Assembly (NCBI RefSeq): GCF_001612635.1
Contig: NZ_BDAV01000010.1
Coordinates: forward strand, 124,001-188,000
Direction of reading: 5' to 3'
DNA length: 64,000 bases
From: Nocardia africana NBRC 100379
GTDB lineage: Bacteria; Actinomycetota; Actinomycetes; Mycobacteriales; Mycobacteriaceae
Shown here: positions 45,003 to 52,339 of the stretch, one piece after another
Numbering within the stretch: position 1 is the stretch's first letter
Layout of the letters: each line of letters starts with the position of its first letter
The notes under the pieces: generated by a model
Told to the model about the DNA's origin: nothing
The model's input: the letters and a program-made list of their open reading frames with translations, nothing else
Database searches by the model: none
Made by a program: the position numbers and the translations under genes

Positions 45003-46892
45003 TCAGATCCGATGCGCCCCACGGGAAACCCGCGGGAGTTCGAGGTCGAGCGGAATCCGCCCCTCCGCCAGATGCGGTTCGGCCTCGTCGGCGGGCATCG
45101 GCCGCGCGATGAGGAAGCCCTGTGCCCGGTAGCAGCCCAGGCCGACCAGGGTGCGAGCGGCCACCGCCGTCTCCACGCCTTCGCCGACAACTCCGAGACC
45201 GAACGAACCAGCAAGTCCCACAATGGATTTCACGATCGCCAGATCGTCGGTGCTGGCGCCGAGCCGCTGCACGAAACCGCGGTCGATCTTCACCGCGTCC
45301 ACCGGCAGGGCCTTGAGATGCGAGAGCGAACTGTAGCCGGTGCCGAAATCGTCGATCGCGATCTGCACGCCCATGCGCTTGAGTCCGCGCAAGGTCACCT
45401 GGGTGCGGGTCAGATCCGAGACCACGACGTGTTCGGTGATCTCCAGGCACACCGAACTACCGTCGATTCCGTGCCGGCGCAGCACATCCTCGACGCATTC
45501 CACGAAGTCCAGGCTCACCAACTGCACCGGCGAGACGTTGATCCGGATCACCACGTTCGAGGCCAGCCCGGCACGCCGCCACTTCGCGAATTGGGACAGA
45601 GCCGTGCGCAATACCCAGCGACCGAGTTCGCCGGCCAGATTCGTCGCCTCGGCCACTCCGACGAACGCACCGGGCGGCAGCAGTCCGCGGGTGGGATGCT
45701 GCCAGCGCACCAACGCCTCCAGCGCCACGATGCGCCCGGTCCGCAGATCCACCTCGGGCTGATAGTGCAGCAGCAGGGAACCGTCCGAGACGGCGCCGCG
45801 CAGATTCAACTCGACATCGTCCTGCAGTTCGAACTGCGCGCGCATGGCATCGGTGAACACCGCCACCCCGTTGCCCCCGCCGGATTTCGCCGACAGCAGC
45901 GCGTGGTCCGCCCGGCGCAACAGATCCGCGACCGTGGTCTCTCCCGGCATGCCCAGTGCCACACCGACGCTCGCGCCGCGACTCACCGTTTCCCCGCCGA
46001 CCGACACCCGGCGGGTGATCAACTGCTGGATCCGGGTCGCCTCGAGTTCGGCCGCGACCGAGTCCACGGGCTTGGCCGGCACGATGACGAATTCGTCGCC
46101 ACCCAGCCGCGCGATCATGTCGTTCGGATCGAGATGTTCCTTGAGCCGCGACGACAGCGTGCGGATGAAATTGTCACCGGCGGTATGCCCGAGAAAATCG
46201 TTGAGCGCCTTGAGCCGATCGAGGTCGAGGAAGAATGCGGCAACCGGTCCCGAACTACCCGGACGCAGCCGCTCCTCCATATGTTCGAGCAGGGCGCGCC
46301 GGTTGGCCAGGCCGGTGAGGTCGTCGTGCAGGGCGATGTAGCGCAACCGTTCCTCGGCCACCACCCTGGCCTGCAATTGCGCCAGCAGCGCCGCGATCGC
46401 CTTCAGGACGTTGATCTCCCGGGTGCTCCACTCCCGGTCGCCCCTTTTCATGAATCCGAGTAATCCGGTCGGCTCACCGCGCGACATCAGCGGAACCGTC
46501 GCGGTCGTCACGTCGGTCAATCCGGAACGGCGAATCGTCTCCTGATAGTCGGAGAATTCCGGGGTGGGGCGCGCGACCATCGGTTCGGTGGCGTGTTCGA
46601 CGGCTCGGAACACCGAATCGGCCTGTTCGAAATACACCACACGCAGCGGGTCGGGGTCGGGCACGTCCTGGCGCGGCGGCCATTCGGCGACCAGCACCGT
46701 GGCCCGTCGTTCCCGGTCGGTATGGCGGACGAAACTGAAATCGACGTCGAAGTAGTCGACCAGTTTGGCCAGCACTCGTTCGGTCGCCGCCACCATCGTC
46801 GTGGCGTCGACACCCATCAACTCCGCGGCGACCTGGGTCACCAACGAGTCGAGCGTTCGCCGAGGCACCTTGTCTCCGATCGCGCTATCCAC
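45003..46892 (-). CDS. GAF-GGDEF-EAL c-di-GMP enzyme, Rv1354c-like
   Basis: 629 residues, GTG start. A GAF domain (about residues 25-170), then a GGDEF domain with the intact motif GGDEF at 264-268 (ARLGGDEFVIV) and an EAL domain with EAL at 392-394 (VALEALVRWQHP), followed by IAIDDFGTGYSSLSHLKALP and VVGEGVETA. Both active sites look complete, so it could both make and break c-di-GMP, with the GAF domain choosing. Resembles M. tuberculosis Rv1354c. Cytosolic; no membrane segment. Leads a two-gene message with 43932-44993. Confidence 0.92.
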   Translation of the reverse strand: MDSAIGDKVPRRTLDSLVTQVAAELMGVDATTMVAATERVLAKLVDYFDVDFSFVRHTDRERRATVLVAEWPPRQDVPDPDPLRVVYFEQADSVFRAVEHATEPMVARPTPEFSDYQETIRRSGLTDVTTATVPLMSRGEPTGLLGFMKRGDREWSTREINVLKAIAALLAQLQARVVAEERLRYIALHDDLTGLANRRALLEHMEERLRPGSSGPVAAFFLDLDRLKALNDFLGHTAGDNFIRTLSSRLKEHLDPNDMIARLGGDEFVIVPAKPVDSVAAELEATRIQQLITRRVSVGGETVSRGASVGVALGMPGETTVADLLRRADHALLSAKSGGGNGVAVFTDAMRAQFELQDDVELNLRGAVSDGSLLLHYQPEVDLRTGRIVALEALVRWQHPTRGLLPPGAFVGVAEATNLAGELGRWVLRTALSQFAKWRRAGLASNVVIRINVSPVQLVSLDFVECVEDVLRRHGIDGSSVCLEITEHVVVSDLTRTQVTLRGLKRMGVQIAIDDFGTGYSSLSHLKALPVDAVKIDRGFVQRLGASTDDLAIVKSIVGLAGSFGLGVVGEGVETAVAARTLVGLGCYRAQGFLIARPMPADEAEPHLAEGRIPLDLELPRVSRGAHRI

Positions 46893-47372
46893 GGCATGTC
46901 AAGGGAAGGACGTCCACGCCCCGAGCGTCGATGAATCCGCCCTGAACCGACGCTAGTGTATCGACGTATTGCGATGAAATCGCGGCGAGTTCGCGGAGAG
47001 GTGCGGCGGAGAATTCGCCGAAGCCCGGAACGAGGCCCGTACGGCGGGGTCGCACAGGGTGGTCAGCAGCCATATCGTCGCAGCGCCTCCGGTGCGACAT
47101 CCAGCCCAGTCATACGGTTCCTACTCTGTTGCTGCGCGGCGCGGCGCGATCTTTCGGCCACCTCCGCTCGGCATGCGCTACCGCCGGTGTCGGGTATGGC
47201 CACCTAGGGAAGTATCCGTCATCCCTCCGAAATTGACCAGACGTCCGGCAAATCTTCCGGAACCTGAGCGTGGCTCACGGTATCGAACCAGGTCATCCAG
47301 TCGGTGTCCTACACCACACAGAACAAAAAGACCGCCCGGTTCACATTTGGTTACCTGTTGGCAACCAAAAAA
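46893..47372. other. 480-bp gap upstream of the GGDEF-EAL gene
   Basis: No convincing gene. It must contain the promoter of the leftward GGDEF-EAL gene. An A+T-richer patch at about 47310-47400 holds a stem-loop (TTTGGTT at 47346-47352, AACCAAA at 47363-47369, with an inner CC/GG pairing) directly after the stop of the effector-binding gene at 47373; it is a candidate terminator for that gene, but the A-run is on the plus-strand side, so the direction is uncertain. Confidence 0.45.
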
Positions 47373-47804
47373 TTACACCAGAATCGAGATGAACAACTCG
47401 AGCTGGTGGGGACCACGCCACACTTCGATCTCCTCGCGATAAGCGCGGGTGATCTCGGCCGACGCGGTGGCGTCATCGACCTGAGCCCAGACATCCTCGA
47501 CCGGATCGTGATAATCACCGTTGGGTTCGAATCGGGCATATACGCCCTTCGGGACGCGAATCATCACATCGCCCACCGGCACCTCTTTGGGCGCTTGATA
47601 TTCGTAGCTGACCAGAACGTTGTAATTTCCGGCCGGGTCGGGCACGTACACGGTGTAGAGCGGGCCACCGATCTCGCGATCACGCAGCCGATCACGCAGG
47701 AATTCGATCAGCTCGCTGTTGCTGACCTTGAAACTCGGCCGGACCCGCGGCACCACCAGGCCGCCGTAGATGGCCGCGTCGCGGACCACGATCGAATACG
47801 TCAT
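47373..47804 (-). CDS. Effector-binding (GyrI-like) domain protein, copy A
   Basis: 143 residues. Beta-rich fold of the GyrI/AraC effector-binding type: SFKVSNSELIEFLRDRL, GGPLYTVYVPDPAGNYNVLV, YEYQAPKEVPVGDVMIRVP and KGVYARFEPNGDY, ending in HQLELFISILV. The family binds small organic cations or peptides, or acts as anti-gyrase inhibitor protein. It overlaps the stop of copy B by 4 bp (ATGA), so they are translated together. A stem-loop follows its stop. Ligand unknown. Confidence 0.7.
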   Translation of the reverse strand: MTYSIVVRDAAIYGGLVVPRVRPSFKVSNSELIEFLRDRLRDREIGGPLYTVYVPDPAGNYNVLVSYEYQAPKEVPVGDVMIRVPKGVYARFEPNGDYHDPVEDVWAQVDDATASAEITRAYREEIEVWRGPHQLELFISILV

Positions 47805-48244
47805 CGGGGGTCTACCGCCAGGTACAGATCAATCTTGTACGCGTGCGGATAGCATTCGAAATCCCCGGTGAAGGTGCGTTTGATCTGATTGTGTTCCTCG
47901 GCGTATCCGATCTGGGTCCACAGGTCGGTCATGATCTGCGGGAAATTGCCGACAGCGGAGAAACGCGCATAGGCGCCGGCGGGCAGACGGGACACGATAT
48001 GCCCGCGGGTCACCCGGTCGAACGAGGTGCATTCGTAGCCGACGATCTGGGTGTTGAACGTGCCGAGATCGGGCGCGTAATCGGTATACGAGCAGGCCAG
48101 CGGGCCGCCCAGTTCCTGATGCAGGACTGCGGCCCAGGCGGCCTCGAGATCACGGTCGCGCAGCTCTCCGAGGGCACGTTTCGGACTGCGCACAGGTAGC
48201 CCGGCGACCCACGTCTCGTCCCGCTCGACGATTTCGAACTGCAT
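47801..48244 (-). CDS. Effector-binding (GyrI-like) domain protein, copy B
   Basis: 147 residues from ATG 48244. Same fold as copy A: SPKRALGELRDRDLEAAWAA, GGPLACSYTDYAPDLGTFNT, GYECTSFDRVTRGHIVSRLP and AGAYARFSAVGNFPQIMTDLW, ending HAYKIDLYLAVDPR. Tandem duplication with divergence is evident from the shared order GGPL...YTxY...YExxx...PxGxYARF. Two such domains next to each other without a DNA-binding domain suggest a binding protein pair, perhaps a heterodimer. Confidence 0.7.
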   Translation of the reverse strand: MQFEIVERDETWVAGLPVRSPKRALGELRDRDLEAAWAAVLHQELGGPLACSYTDYAPDLGTFNTQIVGYECTSFDRVTRGHIVSRLPAGAYARFSAVGNFPQIMTDLWTQIGYAEEHNQIKRTFTGDFECYPHAYKIDLYLAVDPR

Positions 48245-48626
48245 GCAAGAACTCTCTCGATGTGATCGCGTTGGACCGCGCAACCGGTGCTGCGGCGGAC
48301 CGTCCGGCTGGAAACGCCATGCTATCAACATCGAAAGCTACGGACCTGCACGTCTGTTGCCGGGACAGCTGAGCATCCGACCGGTCCGGTACCAGCGACC
48401 TGTCGGCTTTTCGACCGACAGCGGCCCCCAGCCAGGGAATCGGCGATTCTCGTCGCCGCCGCGAACACCTCGCGCCGGACCGAACGAATCGCCCACATGC
48501 CACGAATCGGCAGATACCGGACGGCACACCAGAGGTCGCAAACCGTCAGTTAACGGCAGCGGCAGGTATGACACGACCACCGCCGAACGGGCAGACTCGC
48601 AGGGGCACCAACCGAACGGAGGACCG
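48245..48626. other. 382-bp gap between effector-binding pair and UDG gene
   Basis: Divergent promoter region for the leftward effector-binding pair and the rightward uracil-DNA glycosylase gene. The last part contains the ACGGAGGACC ribosome-binding site of the latter. No other structure stands out. Confidence 0.4.
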
Positions 48627-49406
48627 ATGGTGCGCAGCACCAGCCACAACGAACCACCGAACACCGCCGAGTACCCCGACCTCGACGCCATGGATGCGGC
48701 GCTGACCGACTGCCGCGCCTGCCCGCGACTGGTCGCCTGGCGCGAGCAGGTCGCCCGCGAGAAGCGGGCCGCCTTCCGCGACGAGACCTACTGGGGCCGT
48801 CCGGTCACCGGTTTCGGCCCCGCCGACGCGGCCATGCTGCTGGTCGGCCTCGCTCCCGCCGCCCACGGCGGAAACCGCACCGGCCGCATGTTCACCGGCG
48901 ACCGCAGCGGCGACGTGCTCTTCGCCTCCCTCTACGCCATCGGCGCCGCCACCCAGCCCACCGCCACCCGCCGCGACGACGGGCTCCGACTGCTCGGCAC
49001 CCGCGTCACCTCCCCCGTGCACTGCGCGCCCCCGGACAACAAACCCACCATCGACGAACGCGACCGCTGCCGGCACTGGCTGATCAACGAACTCGAATTA
49101 CTGGCTCCCACAGTCCGTTCCGTCGTGGTCCTCGGCGCCTGGGGCTGGCAGGCGCTCATGCCCGCCCTCACCGCGGCCGGCTGGCAGGTCCCCCGCCCCC
49201 GGCCCAAGTTCGGTCACGGCGTCCACTACTCGATCGACCCCGCCCGCCCCGGCCGCCACCGCCTCGACCTGTTCGGCAGCTACCACGTCAGCCAGCAGAA
49301 CACCTTCACCGGCCGCCTCACCCCCGCCATGCTCAATGCGGTCCTCAGCGACGCCGCCACCACCGCCGGCCTCCACCTCACCCCGCCCGCCCCCGAACCC
49401 ACCTGA
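48627..49406 (+). CDS. udgB: Family 5 uracil-DNA glycosylase (UdgB type)
   Basis: 259 residues from ATG 48627, behind CGGAGG. Removes uracil and other deaminated bases from DNA. Motif A is intact (MLLVGLAPAAHGGNRTGRMF, with TGDRSGD following); motif B, the C-terminal catalytic segment, reads YHVSQQNTFTGRLT. Cys29 and Cys32 (CRACPRL) and later Cys residues (SPVHCAPPDNKP, RDRCRHW) are consistent with the [4Fe-4S] cluster of this family. The gene stands alone and ends about 90 bp before the tRNA. Confidence 0.9.
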   Translation: MVRSTSHNEPPNTAEYPDLDAMDAALTDCRACPRLVAWREQVAREKRAAFRDETYWGRPVTGFGPADAAMLLVGLAPAAHGGNRTGRMFTGDRSGDVLFASLYAIGAATQPTATRRDDGLRLLGTRVTSPVHCAPPDNKPTIDERDRCRHWLINELELLAPTVRSVVVLGAWGWQALMPALTAAGWQVPRPRPKFGHGVHYSIDPARPGRHRLDLFGSYHVSQQNTFTGRLTPAMLNAVLSDAATTAGLHLTPPAPEPT

Positions 49407-49460
49407 CCCCGCGTTTCCCCACTTCAACCAGCCGATTCGGAATCTCCCACCCCCACCTGC

Positions 49461-49466
49461 TAAAGT
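49461..49466 (+). promoter_or_regulatory. Candidate -10 element of tRNA-Ala
   Basis: TAAAGT lies 30 bp before the first base of the tRNA, a reasonable distance for a tRNA promoter with a short leader. A matching -35 element is not clear, so this is a suggestion only. Confidence 0.3.
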
Positions 49467-49495
49467 TCTCCTCCGTTGGCCCGGAAACGAGCCAC

Positions 49496-49568
49496 GGGGC
49501 TATGGCGCAGTTGGTAGCGCGTCTCGTTCGCATCGAGAAGGTCAGGGGTTCGATTCCCCTTAGCTCCA
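49496..49568 (+). tRNA. tRNA-Ala (anticodon CGC)
   Basis: Complete cloverleaf: 7-bp acceptor stem (GGGGCTA with TAGCTCC, one G-U pair), D arm GCGCAGTTGGTAGCGC, anticodon stem TCTCG/CGAGA around loop TTCGCAT with anticodon CGC (reads GCG), variable loop AGGTC, T arm AGGGGTTCGATTCCCCT, discriminator A. CCA is not encoded. A 3' hairpin follows (GGGCGG 49585-49590, CCGCCC 49598-49603). Confidence 0.96.
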
Positions 49569-49584
49569 CTCATCTTGCAGGTCA

Positions 49585-49603
49585 GGGCGGGTTTCTTCCG
49601 CCC
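49585..49603 (+). terminator. Hairpin downstream of tRNA-Ala
   Basis: GGGCGG at 49585-49590 pairs with CCGCCC at 49598-49603 around a 7-nt loop, 17 bp after the tRNA. It can serve as the terminator of the tRNA message or process signal. The 157 bp after the tRNA contain no gene and no sign of an integrated element. Confidence 0.5.
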
Positions 49604-49725
49604 GAATACCTACCTCGTTGGTCGGATCTTCCGACAAAGTTCCAACTAATTCGCCGCGCGTGGAGCGTCAGAACTGTCCGCTGACTGCTCGGTCCAGCGC
49701 ATCCGCGGCTGCCTATCCGTGGAAC

Positions 49726-52128
49726 TCATAGCCGACCGGCAGCCTCCTGATGTCCAGGATCCACCACTCGCTCCAGTGCGCGCAGATCGGCCTCGAGCGC
49801 CCGGAACAGCACGTAGGCGACCACGAAGGCGACGATGGACCCCACGCACAACACCCGCACCGCGACGATGATCTTCGGAGTATCGCTCAGCGGCAGGAAT
49901 GTCACCCCGGCCACCGCCAGCAGTGGCACCGACGCCGCCACCGCGAGATATCCGTTGCAGCGGCGATCGAGCCGGCGCAGCTGTACCGCATCCTCGTGGC
50001 CGATGTCGCCGTGCCGGAGAAACAGCGGGTAGACGCAGCGGACCATGTAGAACGTCACCAGGAAGAACGGATACGCCACCGCCATCGCGCCGCACACCAG
50101 CAGCCCGCCCAAGAAGTGCACGATCGCCTGTCCGGTGAGCTCGTGGGTCGCGAAGTGCAGCACGAGCGGGAACAGAATCGCCGCCAGGCTCCAGAGCGAG
50201 AACGCCACCACCACACACCGATCACCGAACAGCAGGGCATCGGATCTGGCTCGGGCGAGTATCCGGGAGTCATACTCGCGTCCGCGCCGCAGACCGCGCG
50301 GAACGGTGAGTAGATAGCGCGACAAGTACAGCACGGTCACGACGCCCACCGGGAAGAAGACCGCGTTCACCGTGCTGGTGAAAATCCACCATGTCTGCTG
50401 GGCGGGCACACTCATCCGGTCGATGATCAGGGTTCGATTGTGCAGCGTGTTGTACACGGCCGCAAGCACATTCGGGACGCCGAAGGCCAGCACCACCAGC
50501 GGCACCAGCCACCTCCGCGCCCGGAAACGCCAGCTCGTGGGTGCCGGATCCACCAGTTCGCGGGCCCGCGCGTCCAGGCACAGTTCGAACTGCTGGGCCA
50601 GCTCGTTGCCGTTGGACCAGCGCTTGTCACGCGTGGGCGCCAGGCAGGTCAGCAACACCCTGCACAGTGCCGCCGGACAATCGGGCGGAACCCGTTGCAG
50701 CGCAACCGAATCCACACCAGCACGACGACGTGCGAGCATCGCCCCCAGCGCGGCGGAGTCGCTGCGCTCACCCGCGGTGCTGTCGTCGAACGGCTTGGCA
50801 CCGGTCAGCAGCTCCCACAGCACCACACCCAGCGAGTAGATGTCGGAACGGGTATCCAGATCGTCGGCGGAACGGCGGTAGCCGGGATGGCAGGCCTCCA
50901 ACTGTTCCGGCGACATGTACGACAGCGACCCACCGAAGTACGCCACCGGATTGGCGCCGGCCACCTCGCGGCTGAAACTGATGTTGAAATCGGCGAGTTT
51001 CGGCACCGCCTCCGCGGTGAGCAGCACGTTCGCCGGTTTGACGTCGCGATGCAGCACGCCGTGCTCGTCGGCGTAGGCCAGCGCCTCGGCGAGCCGGCGG
51101 CCCAGCCAGGCCACGGTTTCCGGCCACGACAGCGCCGCGATCTCGGCGCGCACGCTGGAATCGGTCGGGCGGATCTCACCCTTCTCCTCCATCGCGGCGT
51201 CGACCGCGGCCAGCAGCAACCGACCGCTGCGCTGGTCGGCAGGGGTGGACCGGACCCGGCGCAACACACCCAGCAGAGTGCCACCGGGCAGAAACTGCAT
51301 GTACAGCAGCCGCAGCCGGCGGCTGCGGGCATCGCCGTGCGGGTCCGGTTCGCCCAGCAGCCGCTGGTCGAAGACCCGGACGATGTAGTCGTGGTCGAGC
51401 TGGGCCAGCGTCTGCGGTTCGGTGCCGCGGTCGGCGGAGATCTTCACCGCCACCAGCCGCTGCAACGAGCGCTGCCGGGCCAGGAACACCCGCGCGAAGG
51501 CTCCACTCCCCAGCCCGGTGAGCAGATCGAAATCATCGATGCAATCGCCTACCCGGATGCTGTCCAGCCGAGCGACCTGCGATCCCGTCGTCTCCTGTTC
51601 GGCGAACATGTCGCCCGTGGTGCGGGTGCCTTCGGGGGAAACCATGGTCGAGGCGATGGCAGTCGGGTCCACACCGGCGCGTTGCGTGCTGCGATCCTCG
51701 TCGTCGGCATTGAGCAACTCGCTCAGCTCGGGCGCTTGCGCGGGATATTCGCGCAGATATTCGCGCGGATCGACCCGCTCGCCGCTGTGCCGGCGGATCA
51801 CGAACTCCTCATAGACCAGGCTGGCCGGAATGCGGTCCGGCGACAGCTCGGCGAATTCCGCGCAGTAGTTCCGCAGCCGCTTGCGGGGCGGCTCGAGTCC
51901 GCCGGACGGCGTGAGCGCGGGCCGGCGCAGCCAGCGCTGGCGCAGGTCGACGCGGATCAGTTCGATCAACGCGTCCAAGCGCAAGGTCTCTGCGTCGGGC
52001 AGGTAATCGCTGATGGCCGGGGCCGGGGCAGCCGATTCCCACGCGGCTGCGAAGGCGGCCACCGCGCCGGATTCGAGTCCGGCCGTTGATCGTCCGAAGC
52101 CGCGGTCCGAGCCGGAGCCGTCGGTCAT
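49726..52128 (-). CDS. Ser/Thr protein kinase with membrane C-terminus
   Basis: 800 residues from ATG 52128. An N-terminal helical region (YLPDAETLRLDALIELIRVD, RPERIPASLVYEEF-like) resembles the N-termini of planctomycete-type kinases, with a Pro/Thr-rich link. The kinase domain has GLGSGAFARVFLAR, Lys229 (AVKIS), HRDVKPANVLL (Asp362) and Asp380-Phe-Asn in place of DFG. The C-terminal 300 residues hold about six membrane segments (LVPLVVLAFGVPNVLAAVY, VFFPVGVVTVLYLSRYLLTV, and others). The gene follows the FHA/ABC gene by 211 bp on the same strand. The membrane part is unlike PknB-type kinases, which have one segment and PASTA repeats. Confidence 0.88.
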   Translation of the reverse strand: MTDGSGSDRGFGRSTAGLESGAVAAFAAAWESAAPAPAISDYLPDAETLRLDALIELIRVDLRQRWLRRPALTPSGGLEPPRKRLRNYCAEFAELSPDRIPASLVYEEFVIRRHSGERVDPREYLREYPAQAPELSELLNADDEDRSTQRAGVDPTAIASTMVSPEGTRTTGDMFAEQETTGSQVARLDSIRVGDCIDDFDLLTGLGSGAFARVFLARQRSLQRLVAVKISADRGTEPQTLAQLDHDYIVRVFDQRLLGEPDPHGDARSRRLRLLYMQFLPGGTLLGVLRRVRSTPADQRSGRLLLAAVDAAMEEKGEIRPTDSSVRAEIAALSWPETVAWLGRRLAEALAYADEHGVLHRDVKPANVLLTAEAVPKLADFNISFSREVAGANPVAYFGGSLSYMSPEQLEACHPGYRRSADDLDTRSDIYSLGVVLWELLTGAKPFDDSTAGERSDSAALGAMLARRRAGVDSVALQRVPPDCPAALCRVLLTCLAPTRDKRWSNGNELAQQFELCLDARARELVDPAPTSWRFRARRWLVPLVVLAFGVPNVLAAVYNTLHNRTLIIDRMSVPAQQTWWIFTSTVNAVFFPVGVVTVLYLSRYLLTVPRGLRRGREYDSRILARARSDALLFGDRCVVVAFSLWSLAAILFPLVLHFATHELTGQAIVHFLGGLLVCGAMAVAYPFFLVTFYMVRCVYPLFLRHGDIGHEDAVQLRRLDRRCNGYLAVAASVPLLAVAGVTFLPLSDTPKIIVAVRVLCVGSIVAFVVAYVLFRALEADLRALERVVDPGHQEAAGRL

Positions 52129-52339
52129 ATCCGCTCCTGTCGAATCCGAACCGTATCCTGGCCGGTCGGTGAAGCGATGGATGCAGTCCGCCACACCCAA
52201 CACCATCATCCCCGAGAGGCGGTCCGATCGAGGAGAAATCGCACGGCTGCATCCGGTCGCCCCCGGGGCGCCGAGCCTTCTTTGACTACGTCGATCCGGA
52301 CGACGTCTTCGACGTCGTGCCGTAATCGGTTTGTCGGCG

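Noticed and set aside
43833..46463. Plus-strand open frame of 876 codons
   Set aside because: Antisense of the GGDEF-EAL and neighbouring genes; rich in His, Arg and Gly as expected for a reversed high-G+C coding frame.
49569..49725. Attachment site or integrated element beside tRNA-Ala
   Set aside because: No integrase gene and no repeated copy of the tRNA 3' end is present in the window.
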